From NCBI RefSeq assembly GCF_000177675.1, contig NZ_ADGX01000070.1:1-44240 (forward strand): DNA of 44,240 bases. The letters run 5' to 3'. The stretch's first letter is position 1. Every line of letters starts with the position of its first letter. Below the pieces are notes generated by a model. It was not told where the DNA came from. It was given only the letters and a program-made list of their open reading frames with translations, and made no database searches. Positions 1-8,054 of the stretch are shown here, one piece after another. Source of the stretch: Parafrankia sp. EUN1f. Its GTDB lineage: Bacteria > Actinomycetota > Actinomycetes > Frankiales > Frankiaceae. A program made the position numbers and the translations under genes.

Positions 1-729
1 CCTGCGCGGGCCAGGTGGAGACGTCCCGGCTGTCCGGGACGATCAGCGTCGCGCCATGCGCCAGCGCGCCGAAGGAAAAATGACGCCGGTCGTGTTGTTG
101 AGGAGACCGGACATGAACACCCGCGCGTCGGAGCCGAACGCGAGCCGCTCCGTCACGGCCATCACCCGGCGGGCGACGACGTCCTCACTCACGCTGATGG
201 CCTTCGGAGCGCCGGTGGTGCCGCTGGTGAACAGGACCAGGAATCCGTCTACGGGATCGGGACACACGATGGGAAGCGCATCGTCGTCATCGTTGTGCCC
301 GCCCGGGGCACCCAGGTCGTTCGGGGCACCCAGGTCGCTCGGGCCGACGAGGCGCGGACAGACCGCCCGCAGATCGGCGAGGCCGACACCGTCACAGCGC
401 TGGTGGACGACGGCGTCCGGCCGGGCGGCGGTCGCGATGGACCGCCACTCGGGCACGGCGGCCGCCGCGAGGTTGTAGGGCATCAGCACACGCAGGCCCA
501 GCGCGCTCGCCGCGGCCAGGGTGACCACGGCATCCAGGTCGTGGTCACAGACCAGCAGCACCCGGTCGCCGGCGGCGACACCGTGGTCCAGCAGCCGGCG
601 CGCGCGTCGGGCGACCGCCGCGCGCACCTGGCCTGCCGTGTGGATGGCCCCGGCGTGTTGGACGCATGCGCCGACCACGCCGGGGCGGCTGCCCCGGTCC
701 AGCAGGGACACGAGCTTGTCGGGAGACAC
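1..729 (-). CDS. Adenylate-forming (AMP-binding) enzyme, N-terminal part, frameshifted, runs off the left edge
   Basis: This is the N-terminal part of an acyl-/aryl-adenylating enzyme of the ANL superfamily, which activates a carboxylic acid with ATP. The AMP-binding P-loop motif FTSGTTGAPKAISVS is clear at about residue 170, and the following LLNNTTGVIF segment fits the next conserved block. The start is a GTG at 729, 11 bases after the SRPBCC stop, so the two genes are probably cotranscribed. The reading frame breaks at an A run at 76-80 (T run on the coding strand). Adding one base there restores a typical continuation (SFGALAHGATLIVPDSRD) that reads out of the window. The break is either a sequencing slip or a real mutation. 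The substrate cannot be told. Context with a polyketide ketoreductase suggests activation of a starter or tailoring acid (inference). Confidence 0.8.
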
Positions 730-740
730 CGCGGACGGCC

Positions 741-1220
741 TCAGTTCGCCACGATCTCGGCGAGCTCGTTGAGTGCGGTGGACAGGCCGCTCTGCAGGTG
801 CGGCCAGATCTTCACACCGAACATCTCCACCGCGTCCTCGGCGATCTCCGCACGGACCTCATGGGTGAGGCGTACCAGTGCGCCGAGTGGCTCCATACGA
901 TGACTCGTCCGGATCGTGCCGAACGGCAGGACGGTCTCGTCGGAGAACTCCTCCCCCTGGGTCGCGGAGGTGATGGTGACCTCCATCGGCTGGCCCCCGG
1001 CCGGGGTGAGGGTGAAGGTGTTGCCGGCCTTGAAGTTGCCGTGCAGTTTCGTGCTCTCGATGCCGGTGTCCCAGCTTTTCCAGGCGTTGACATCGACCCA
1101 CACCGCCCAGATGTCATGCATGTTCGCGCCGACCGTCACCGTCGCGGACGCGAGGAAGTCCTGGGTTCCGGCCTTGGCTGCGCCGGACGCCGGCGCGTCG
1201 GGTTCCCGTACGTCGGTCAT
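741..1220 (-). CDS. SRPBCC-fold protein (polyketide cyclase/dehydrase-like)
   Basis: A 159-residue protein with the START/SRPBCC pattern: an N-terminal strand (ASATVTVGANMHDIWAVWVD), a WKSWDTGIES helix, central strands (GNTFTLTPAGGQPMEVTI) and a long C-terminal helix ending ALNELAEIVAN. Members of this fold bind hydrophobic ligands, and some act as aromatases or cyclases on polyketides. The ATG at 1220 has an AGGAGG ribosome site just upstream. It lies 10 bases after the radical SAM stop and 11 bases before the adenylating enzyme, in one leftward operon. The nearby ActIII-type ketoreductase makes a role in aromatic polyketide tailoring plausible, but the single domain resembles generic SRPBCC proteins more than the classic aromatase/cyclases, so cyclase function is only inferred. 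Confidence 0.75.
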   Translation of the reverse strand: MTDVREPDAPASGAAKAGTQDFLASATVTVGANMHDIWAVWVDVNAWKSWDTGIESTKLHGNFKAGNTFTLTPAGGQPMEVTITSATQGEEFSDETVLPFGTIRTSHRMEPLGALVRLTHEVRAEIAEDAVEMFGVKIWPHLQSGLSTALNELAEIVAN

Positions 1221-1230
1221 CGTCGGCCTC

Positions 1231-2699
1231 CTATGCCGTCGCGAGGGTCGGGTCCGCGTCGGGCGCGGCGGGGAAGAAGGTCACACTCCGGTCGCCCAGC
1301 CAGTACTCGCGGCTGTGCGCGCCGACCTCGACCATGACGCCGTTCAGGGACCAGTTCGGCTCGTTCAGGGAGTCCGAGTCGTTCCAGAACGACGGGTTGA
1401 AGAACTCGAGAATGACGTTGGTGTGCCAGATCAGCCCGAGCTGGGTCAGGCGCATCCGGTCGTCGGTCAGCTCGACGAGTCCCTTGCGTTCGAGGCGCGC
1501 CAGTTCGTCGGCGAAGTCCTCCAGGAACGACGTCCCGAACTTGTCCCGGTAGAACGAGTACTCGATCTCGTAGTAGAGCAGAGCAAAGACGACGTACCGC
1601 TCGCGCTCGACCCGGGGCGAGAGCTTGTCGGTGATGGTGCTGATCAGGAGGTCACCGCCTTCCACGGCGTCGATGTACTTCTCGACATCGGTCTCGGTGC
1701 CCAGGCGGTAGCCGTCGAAGTAGCTGTAGGACCCTGGGCCGACAGCCAGGGTGTCGATGTACACCTTCCAGTTCCAGTGGTTGTACATGTTCTCGTAGCC
1801 GGGCTTGCAGAAATGGTCCACCATGTACATGGTGTAACCCATCTGCTTGGCTATCTCGACGGCCTCGCGATACATCGCCTTCACCATCGGACCCTCCGGG
1901 TCCTTCGGCGCGCTGAGCCGGCCCCGGCTGATGAGCTTGTCCTGGATGGTGTCCCGGTGAATGCGGTAGAGGTAGATCGTGAAGTGTGGCACGTCGAGCG
2001 TCGCCAGCGTCTCCAGGTCACGCTTCCAGATGTCGAGCGTGTGCCCCGGCATGTTGTACATGAGGTCGAGCTGGATGTTGCGGAAGCCCCTGGCCTGGAA
2101 CTCCCGGATGACCCGGGCGCTGTCCTCGGCCGCGTGCGGCGAACCGATGACCCCGAGAATCTCGGGCTGAAACGACTGGACGCCGAGACTCAACCGGTTG
2201 ATCCTCGACTGCGCGACGTACTCGATCTTCTCGTCGTCGAAGTCGCGCGCGTTTCCCTCCAGCGTGAACTCGGCGTCGTCGGCGACCTCGAACAACTCGT
2301 GCACGGTGTCGACCAGGCGGCGCAGGCTGCTGGTTCGCAGGATGCTTCCGGTCCCCCGCCGATGAAGATGGTGCGGATGCGACCGGTGCCGAACTTCCGG
2401 TACGACGCCCAGTGGCGGAGATCCCGCACCAGCGCGTCCACGTACCTCTGCTCACGGCCACGGGAGTCGTTCTCGGGCAGCAGGCTCGCGAAGTAGGGAC
2501 ACGACTTGCAGCGCGTGCGGCAGAACGGAACGCCGATGTAAAGGACGAAGTCGCCGCCGTCCTGGTGCATGTCGATGTGGCTTTCGAGCCACTCCTTCCC
2601 ACCGGTGGTGCGATGCATTCCCGGCGGATAGAGGATGAACGGCAGGTAGCACTTGCGGGGATACGGATCAGTACGTTCCTCGTGCTCTGTCAGTGTCAT
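1231..2699 (-). CDS. HemN-like radical SAM protein (one-base frameshift)
   Basis: First gene of the leftward operon, with AGGAG about 7 bases before the ATG at 2699. The radical SAM cluster motif CxxxCxxC is at C60, C64 and C67 (VPFCRTRCKSCPYF). Further hallmarks are IFIGGG, a QLDLMYNMPG stretch and a C-terminal HemN-like winged domain (LTQLGLIWHTNV). The frame is broken at the C run 2353-2357 (G run on the coding strand). With one extra G the two halves join as GGGTGSILRT and give about 489 residues. Relatives include coproporphyrinogen dehydrogenases, the haem chaperone HemW, and the HemN-like class C methylases and cyclopropanases of natural-product clusters. The biosynthetic neighbours favour a tailoring methylase or cyclopropanase role over haem synthesis (inference). 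Confidence 0.8.
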
Positions 2700-3023
2700 C
2701 TGCCGGCTCCTCGCGCAGAGTGAGCCTTTCCATCGTCGACTCGGACGCGCGGCGTCCCTGACCGTCGACCGTGAGATGGAAGGGGCTCAGCGTTGGACTT
2801 TCGGGCCGTTCCGGTGGTGCCGCCGCGCTCCAGCGCGGCCGACGCCACGATCGCTCTGGTTTCTCGAAGGCCGGTCGGAACACGCTCCATGGCTGCGTCC
2901 AGTGCCAGGCCGGCGATCACTGAGGCGGCTTGAGCATGGTTTGAGCGGGCGCGCCTACAAACGGCTCGACCGACACCGGTCGCGAAGACCCGGACCACAC
3001 CGGTCCGAAGGAATGGAGCAGAC
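2700..3023. promoter_or_regulatory. Divergent intergenic region between the radical SAM operon and the ketoreductase
   Basis: This 324-base gap separates two divergent transcription units, so it should hold both promoters. A 9-bp direct repeat ACACCGGTC occurs at 2973-2981 and 2997-3005, spaced 24 bases, just upstream of the ketoreductase ribosome site (GGAG about 5 bases before the ATG at 3024). The spacing would place both copies on nearly the same helix face, as for a regulator site, but no promoter hexamers are convincing. No gene is evident. Confidence 0.35.
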
Positions 3024-3809
3024 ATGGTTGCCAGTGCCCGGCGGGTCGCTCTTGTCACCGGAGCCACCAGTGGAATTGGACTGGAAACGGCCCGTGCTCT
3101 CGCCGCCGACGGTCACCGCGTCTACATCTGCTCGCGCCGCGCCGAGGCCGTCGCCCTCACCGTGGAGAAGCTCGCCGCGGAGGGCTGGGAGGTCGCTGGA
3201 CGGGCCTGCGACGTGACGTCACCCGCCGCTGTCGACCGCCTGGTCTCCGCCTGTGTCGAGCACTTCGGCCCGATCGAGATCCTGGTGAACAACGCCGGCA
3301 GGCCCGGGGGCGGTGCGACCGCCGAGATCGACGACGAGGTCTGGCGCGACGTCATCGACACGAACCTCACGAGCGTCTTCCTCGTGGCCAAGCGGGTACT
3401 GACCATCGGCGGCATGACCCGGCAGCCCTATGGCCGGATCATCAACATCGCGTCGACCGGAGGGAAGCAGGGCGTGGTGCACGCAGCGCCCTATTCGGCG
3501 TCCAAGCACGGCGTGGTCGGTTTCTCCAAGGCGCTCGGCCTGGAACTGGCCAGAACCGGAATCACCGTCAACGCGGTCTGCCCGGGATTCGTCGAGACAC
3601 CGATGGCCGAACAGGTCCGGGAGCACTACAGCGGGATCTGGGGGGTGGGGACGACGGAGGTGCACGAGCGGATAACCGCCCGGGTTCCGCTCGGGCGGTA
3701 CGTCGCCGCTGACGAGGTCGCCGCGATGGTCCGCTATCTCGTCAGTGACGCGGCCGGCGCGGTCACGGCGCAGGCCCTCAACGTCTGCGGCGGCCTCGGA
3801 AACTACTGA
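3024..3809 (+). CDS. ActIII-type polyketide C9 ketoreductase (SDR)
   Basis: A 261-residue short-chain dehydrogenase that matches the actinorhodin ketoreductase ActIII closely, by my recollection of that protein, including length and residue numbering. It has the NADPH motif TGATSGIG at 12-19, the NNAG motif, the P94-G95-G96 stereocontrol motif (NNAGRPGGGAT), catalytic S144, Y157 and K161, and the family C-terminus NVCGGLGNY. ActIII reduces the C9 carbonyl of the nascent poly-beta-ketone on an acyl carrier protein in type II polyketide synthesis. No ketosynthase, chain-length factor or ACP gene is in this window, so the core genes may lie beyond the left edge. The gene is divergent from the radical SAM operon and convergent with the DinB-like gene. 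Confidence 0.92.
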   Translation: MVASARRVALVTGATSGIGLETARALAADGHRVYICSRRAEAVALTVEKLAAEGWEVAGRACDVTSPAAVDRLVSACVEHFGPIEILVNNAGRPGGGATAEIDDEVWRDVIDTNLTSVFLVAKRVLTIGGMTRQPYGRIINIASTGGKQGVVHAAPYSASKHGVVGFSKALGLELARTGITVNAVCPGFVETPMAEQVREHYSGIWGVGTTEVHERITARVPLGRYVAADEVAAMVRYLVSDAAGAVTAQALNVCGGLGNY

Positions 3810-3822
3810 GCCCTCGGGCGAC

Positions 3823-3856
3823 CGTCCGCATCGGCCCCCCGTGACAGATGCGGACG
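3823..3856. terminator. Inverted repeat between convergent genes, probable bidirectional terminator
   Basis: CGTCCGCATC at 3823-3832 is complementary to GATGCGGACG at 3847-3856, a 10-bp stem with a 14-base loop. It sits in the short gap between the ketoreductase and the convergent gene that ends at 3897. There is no T tract, as is usual in actinobacteria. Confidence 0.6.
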
Positions 3857-3896
3857 CGGCACCGCGAGCGGCTCAGTGCGCGGTTGGCTCAGTACT

Positions 3897-4556
3897 TCAG
3901 GGCTCCTCGGCGGGCACGAACCCGTCCCGCAGGAGGCGTGTTCCTTCACCGGACAGCCGCTCCACCGCGGCTGTCCGGCCGGTGAGCAGCAGCAGGATCG
4001 CGTCCATAGGACCGTCGACGGGCGCACCCTCGCCGGCGCTCCAGTCCGCGTCGGACGCGGTGAGCCGCAGTCCCCTGAGTCGTTTCCTGGGGAAGAAGGG
4101 GTAGCCGAAGGACGGGAAGGCAACGGACCAGACCCGGTCGGCGGCGACGGCCGCGGCGTCGGCGGGTGTCTCGAGGGCCCGGCCGAGGGGAACGGCAATG
4201 TCCAGGCCGTGCACGAGGATGTCGATGAGGGTTTCCCGGTGGGTGACGCCCACGTTGTGCTTTCGCGAACCGACCATTCCGCGAATCTCGGCGATCATCT
4301 GCTCGATCGGCATCTCCGCGCGCAGGCACGCCGAGCGGTGGATTATCCGCGTCATCCCGCCCGGTGACCGGGCAGCCATGCGAAGGGCCGCGCCCGGCCC
4401 TGTCTGTTGCAGGGTCAGATGGGCCGCGACATCCCGCACCGTCCAGCCGCCACACAGCGAGGGCATGCGCCATTCTTCGTCGGTCAGTTTCTCCAGGAGG
4501 TCGGTGACCCGTAGCCGTTGGGTGTCGATGGCCTGCCAGACGTCGTCGATGTTCAT
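3897..4556 (-). CDS. DinB / maleylpyruvate isomerase N-terminal family protein
   Basis: A 219-residue protein of the actinobacterial DinB-like, mycothiol-dependent maleylpyruvate isomerase (MDMPI) group. The N-terminus VWQAIDTQRLRVTDLLEKLT followed by SLCGGWTVRDVAAHLTLQQ is diagnostic. The histidine of VAAHL and a later HGLDIAVPLGR block supply the metal-ligand histidines expected of this fold. I chose the ATG at 4556 because it begins at the usual family start; the frame stays open upstream to 4676. Such proteins are often mycothiol-dependent enzymes or have no known role. It may form a unit with the TetR gene 130 bases upstream on the same strand. Confidence 0.75.
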   Translation of the reverse strand: MNIDDVWQAIDTQRLRVTDLLEKLTDEEWRMPSLCGGWTVRDVAAHLTLQQTGPGAALRMAARSPGGMTRIIHRSACLRAEMPIEQMIAEIRGMVGSRKHNVGVTHRETLIDILVHGLDIAVPLGRALETPADAAAVAADRVWSVAFPSFGYPFFPRKRLRGLRLTASDADWSAGEGAPVDGPMDAILLLLTGRTAAVERLSGEGTRLLRDGFVPAEEP

Positions 4557-4685
4557 GTCTGTTCCTAAACGCTTGGTGGAGTCGCCGCGCCGCGACTCCG
4601 CGGAGGCATGGCGAGACGAGGTGTTCGGGAAATTCCCGCCACCGAGATCGATCATGGTGCGTCGGGCGCCTGGCACCCGAGCTCA

Positions 4686-5276
4686 TCAGGAGCCGCTGGC
4701 CTGTGAGCCCTGCTCCTGCTGGGTCTGGATCAGCGATCTCAGCAGGGCGTCGAGGTGTGCCGTCGGGTCGAAGTCCGGGTCGGGGATCGCCAACTGGTGG
4801 AGAACGAGACCGGTCAGGTAGTTGCCGACGATGTGGAGGTGATGGTCGGGGTCCGTCGACCCCACCAGGCGCAGCCAGGTGGTGAACCAGGCGTTCACCC
4901 GGGCGCCTGAATCTGCCAGCCGCGCCCGCAGCTCAGGCCGACGGGAAGCCTCGACGAGGATCGCGTACCGGGACAAGGTTAGCGCCCGCTCACGACCCGC
5001 GCTGTCGCGGGCGAAGGCGGCCAGGGCCTTGGCCAGGTCCGTCGTCGTCCGTGGCGCCAGGTGCGCGGCCAGCTCCTCGAAGTTCGCCCGTTCCCGCGTC
5101 GGAACCCGCTCCACGATCGCGTCGAACAGTGCCTCCTTGGTCCGGAAGTAATTGGACGTCGACCCCGCGGGCAGGCCCGCGGCGGCATCCACCGCGCGAT
5201 GCGTCAACGCCCGAACGCCCTGCTCCCCGAGCAGGTCGATCGCCGCGTCAAGAAGGTCATCCCGCCGACTGGCCAC
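4686..5276 (-). CDS. TetR-family transcriptional regulator
   Basis: A 196-residue one-domain repressor. The N-terminal helix-turn-helix (residues about 6-58) reads LLDAAIDLLGEQGVRALTHR and then AGLPAGSTSNYFRTKEALF, the standard TetR DNA-binding pattern. The C-terminal half is helical and should bind ligand. The start is a GTG at 5276 (ASRRDDLLDAA). A nested inverted repeat begins nine bases upstream, so autoregulation is likely. It may also control the MDMPI-like gene on the same strand or the polyketide-type genes nearby (inference). Confidence 0.88.
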   Translation of the reverse strand: MASRRDDLLDAAIDLLGEQGVRALTHRAVDAAAGLPAGSTSNYFRTKEALFDAIVERVPTRERANFEELAAHLAPRTTTDLAKALAAFARDSAGRERALTLSRYAILVEASRRPELRARLADSGARVNAWFTTWLRLVGSTDPDHHLHIVGNYLTGLVLHQLAIPDPDFDPTAHLDALLRSLIQTQQEQGSQASGS

Positions 5277-5284
5277 GACGGAAC

Positions 5285-5319
5285 ACTACACCCATAGTGG
5301 ATCTCACTGCAAGTGTAGT
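5285..5319. promoter_or_regulatory. Nested inverted repeat, candidate TetR operator
   Basis: ACTACAC at 5285-5291 is the exact complement of GTGTAGT at 5313-5319. Inside it, AGTG at 5296-5299 pairs with CACT at 5305-5308. Both dyads are centred on the same base (about 5302), and the site ends just above the regulator's GTG start. That position fits autorepression. The segment is more A+T-rich than its surroundings. Confidence 0.55.
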
Positions 5320-5567
5320 AGCGGCGCGAGATGTCGCGCCTGCGCGTCGGGTCCGCTGGGGCTCGTTGCCAAAATGCACCGTCCCGCCAGTTGGCATCCG
5401 TGGCGAGCACTCGAGCGGCGACAGCCTCCTGAGGTAGGCGAGAAGCACCACTTTGTATCGCTGCACCCGTTACCAGATAACGATCTTCAGATAGTTCATC
5501 CCAGCAGAAGGAGAAAAGGCCTGATCAGAGGCGGCGCACAAGGGCGGGGTCGAACCGCCGGCTTGTG

Positions 5568-5661
5568 GAGCGCCGGACGCGTTGAAAGGCGCACGTCCGG
5601 TGCGGGAGGCGACTCGAGGAGACGGGCTGGGCGCGAGCCCAGCACCGCGCCTCGGGTCGAC
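5568..5661 (+). ncRNA. Group II intron 3' end (domains V and VI), 5'-truncated relic
   Basis: Domain V is recognisable at 5568-5603. It has the AGC triad at 5569-5571, paired arms CCGGAC/GTCCGG, GCG/CGC, a two-base AC bulge (5593-5594), two T-G wobble pairs and a GAAA tetraloop (5584-5587). Domain VI follows at 5611-5658, with a basal stem GACTCGAGG/CCTCGGGTC, an internal loop with unpaired A residues and a distal 7-bp stem GCTGGGC/GCCCAGC closed by a GCGA loop. A three-base linker GAC then ends in AC, as group II introns do (AY). DUF2637-like coding sequence starts a few bases later, so this looks like an intron-exon 2 junction. A hairpin at about 5540-5566 may be the base of domain IV. No reverse transcriptase and no 5' exon are present. 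Confidence 0.7.
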
Positions 5662-6159
5662 CTCACCCAGGTCTGCTCCAGGCGATGAAAGCCATCGAGA
5701 CCGAGACGGCCCAGTCCGGGCCCGGAATCGGCCAGCCTGTGATGGAGGAGGCGATGCAGCCGGAACCTCCTGGGGCGACGCCGTCTGTACCGGCGCCGCA
5801 GCCGGCAAGGCCGCCGGACGCCGGCACCGCCCCCGTCCGACACAGGCAGAAGACGGACGGCGCCGCCACCGGGCCGGAACCACAAACGCTGGGGCGCTCG
5901 TCCCCGACAGCCGGGGCCGAAGAAGGGGAATCGGACCGACGCCCGATAGACAAGAAGGCGCGCGAGCAGGACCTGCTCCACCGGGCCCGCGCCGAGGATG
6001 TGCTGCGCTGGCAGCATCACCAGCGCCCCATCTCGGCGGACACGCTGCGAAAGCGGCTGCCATGTGGGTGCCCCCACCGCCCGCAGGCTCGTCGCACAAC
6101 TACGTAGCGAAACCCACAAGATCGAAGGCGCCGGCGATCAGACGCCCGGTGTCGGCTAG
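5662..6159 (+). pseudogene. DUF2637 gene relic, C-terminal half (third, degenerate copy)
   Basis: From GCTCCAGGCGATGAAAGCC onwards this region matches the C-terminal half of the intact gene at 15301-16254. It keeps IDKKAREQDLLHRARAEDVL and RPISADTLRKRL, the C-terminal helix-turn-helix-like part. A one-base insertion near 6059 (CGGCTGCCATG against CGGCTCCATG in the intact copy) shifts the frame, so the last segment (VGAPTARRLVAQL in the intact copy) is lost. The stop equivalent of the intact copy survives as TAG at 6157. The membrane-spanning N-terminal half is missing and a group II intron end takes its place. Confidence 0.75.
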
Positions 6160-6209
6160 ATCTCCCGACGCCGAGGCACAGTCTCGCATCGTGCAGGGTC
6201 TAACGGTTC

Positions 6210-6581
6210 GCCTCCGCGCAGGTGGCGTCGGCCGGGCACCCGTTGCCGCTGCGCGTGCCCACCGGCGGAGAGTCCGGCCTGCTCGACATCGTGCTCTCTC
6301 CCCCGCTGGGCATGTGGGCGTTCACTGGCCACCACGGTCGTCAGAAGGCCAGCGGGACGCGCCGACGACAAACATCGCGCTGGCCCCGGCGACATCCTGG
6401 CTCTGCTCCGACGCCTCGTCGAGCGGCGCGGCGAGGGCCCGGACACCACACTGGCCCAGCAGCGCCGCCTCGCCATCCGCGACGCCTCCGGGGCATGCCC
6501 CACCGAACTGGCCGACGCCCTGTCCGAGACCCGGACGGCTCCGACGGCACCACGGTCACGGTGCTGCGCGGCTGGCCGTGA
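6210..6581 (+). pseudogene. PP2C/SpoIIE-type phosphatase relic, C-terminal part, multiple frameshifts
   Basis: Pieces in different frames add up to the C-terminal part of an RsbU/SpoIIE-like serine phosphatase. They are VASAGHPLPLRVPTGGESG (the SAGHPPP motif) and then VLSPPLG; after a shift GDILALLRRLVERRGE, which corresponds to the family PGD-LLLYTDGLVERR block but lacks the conserved aspartate-glycine; and after another shift DGTTVTVLRGWP before a TGA (the usual DD-VTVLVLR end). The N-terminal half is absent, and the relic abuts the DUF2637 relic. It cannot encode an active enzyme. Confidence 0.55.
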
Positions 6582-6785
6582 ACCGACGGAGCCGTCATAC
6601 AACGGCGGAAGTCACTTCAGATCGTCGGCCCCGTCATCGGTACGTCCACGGGCAGATGCCAGCGCCGCCCGTCCCTGCGGCTCGCGGTGTGCATCCCGGC
6701 GCGGTTCGTCTCCAGCAGGCCGGGCAGGATCCGGAATGTCAAGCCGGGCAGACCGGATAAATCACATGCAGGAGAGGAGATCGGA

Positions 6786-7205
6786 ATGGCTACCACCGTG
6801 GCAGAGGTGATGACCCGAGCGCCGGCCACCGTCCGGCCGGACGAGACCCTCGCCGAGGCCGCGCGGACGATGCGCGAGACCGAGGCCGGCGACGTCCTCG
6901 TCGTTGACGACGGTGAGCTCGTCGGCATACTGACCGATCGCGACATCGTGGTCAGAATCGTCGCCGAGGACAGGGACACGTCCGCCGCGAAGGTTTCCGA
7001 GGCTTGCAGCACGGAGCTGGAGACCGTCACCCCGGACACCCTGATCGACGACGCCGCCGAGCTGATGCGGCTGCGCGCGGTCCGCCGCCTGCCGGTGGTC
7101 GAGGGCACGCAGCCCATCGGCATCGTCAGCCTTGGGGACCTCGCGATCGCCCGGGACGAGGAGTCCGTGCTCGGCCAGGTCAGCGCGATGCCCAGCAACC
7201 GCTGA
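6786..7205 (+). CDS. CBS-domain pair protein
   Basis: A 139-residue stand-alone CBS pair. Repeat 1 is at about residues 8-60 (MTRAPATVRPDETLAEAART ... GDVLVVDDGELVGILTDRDI) and repeat 2 at about 74-125 (ETVTPDTLIDDAAELM ... RRLPVVEGTQPIGIVSLGDL). Such proteins bind adenine nucleotides and act as energy sensors. The ATG at 6786 follows a strong GGAGAGGAG ribosome site, which excludes the longer open frame upstream. It appears to stand alone, and is intact amid decayed neighbours. Confidence 0.9.
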   Translation: MATTVAEVMTRAPATVRPDETLAEAARTMRETEAGDVLVVDDGELVGILTDRDIVVRIVAEDRDTSAAKVSEACSTELETVTPDTLIDDAAELMRLRAVRRLPVVEGTQPIGIVSLGDLAIARDEESVLGQVSAMPSNR

Positions 7206-7656
7206 CCGCCGACGGGCAGAGGGAACCGGATCGCCCGCCCGCCCGGCGTTTACCTACAGCGGGAGCGGGGCAACCCATCCCCGCCGCCGGGCCCCTTCAC
7301 GGGCCATCCTGGCCGGTTTGATGTCAACGCCGCCAGGAAGTTGAACAGGCGCGGCCTTCGTCACCGCAGAAGAATCTGTGCGGTATTCGTCTCGGCGGGC
7401 GGTCCGCCTGCGCCTCGCAAGTTCCGAAACTCCCGACAACATCATGAAGGCCGTCAGCGCGGCGCAGAATGCTGTAGGGAAATGCAACAGGGCAGCCAGG
7501 AAAAGGAGGACTTCTGGTCGACTTCCAGGCCGGCGGATCACGAACAAAGATCTTCCCAGGAGGATCCCGTCGAACAGACGTTGCTACTGCTTGGAATAGG
7601 ACAGGATCTGCCGGAGGAGGACACACCGGGCACGCGACCTCGGTAACCCCTCGTCG
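7206..7656. other. Non-coding stretch without a recognisable gene
   Basis: No open frame here has a convincing start, ribosome site or family. A minus-strand frame at 7254-7547 contains one hydrophobic run (LLFLAALLHFPTAFCAALTA) but nothing recognisable. Decayed coding DNA is the likely content, given the relics on both sides. Confidence 0.4.
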
Positions 7657-7769
7657 GCGGTGCCTACGTCCAACCGTCCGGCCAGCTCGGCCGCCGCGGA
7701 GAGGTCGCGGTCATCGTCGAAGGCCGCCTCGTCGTGACGGTGCGCTTCACCACCTGGCTGGTGCCCTGA
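7657..7769 (+). pseudogene. C-terminal fragment of an unidentified protein
   Basis: A frame reading GQLGRRGEVAVIVEGRLVVT ends at TGA 7767-7769. Its last base is the A of the next ATG (TGATG overlap), as in translationally coupled gene pairs. The fragment has no start and no recognised family. The overlap with the DUF421 fragment suggests that two cotranscribed genes once stood here. Confidence 0.35.
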
Positions 7770-7984
7770 TGGAGATCGTGTACCGGGCGGCGTTCATGTT
7801 CGCCTTCCTCTGGTTCATCACCAGGGTGGTTGGGTGCTTGACCCTCGGCGAGCTCAGCACCTTCCCAACTCCTGATCTCGGAACACACCTGGTGAAGGCG
7901 GCACTCGTCGCAGACGGTGGCGCACGGGACCAGCCACATTCGGTATCGAAGGCCCGACGCGCGAGGCTCGGAAGTCGACGATAG
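7769..7984 (+). pseudogene. DUF421 (YetF-like) membrane protein, N-terminal fragment
   Basis: The first 31 or so residues, including MEIVYRAAFMFAFLWFITRV and then GCLTLGELSTF, match the N-terminus of DUF421/YetF-type membrane proteins, where a first membrane helix leads to an RRTLGELS-type motif. After ELSTF the similarity stops and the frame continues into arginine-rich sequence to a stop at 7984. The gene was cut by deletion about 90 bases in. The family normally has about 150-230 residues. Confidence 0.6.
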
Positions 7985-8054
7985 CGGAGCCGGGGGTCGA
8001 GTTCCCCACGAACCCGCGTCGTACACGCACCTACCGGGTCCTCGGCCTCGAGAG

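Noticed and set aside
916-2496. 526-codon plus-strand frame over the radical SAM gene
   Set aside because: Antisense shadow of a gene with clear catalytic motifs; no ribosome site or family of its own.
5540-5603. T-arm-like GGTCGAACCGCC looked like another tRNA 3' fragment or att site
   Set aside because: The hairpins, GAAA loop, AC bulge and following domain VI fit a group II intron end better, and the acceptor sequence does not match the tRNA-like core of the two modules.
5582-6760. 392-codon plus-strand frame spanning intron end, DUF2637 relic and PP2C relic
   Set aside because: It crosses three unrelated relics in frames other than theirs and has no ribosome site.
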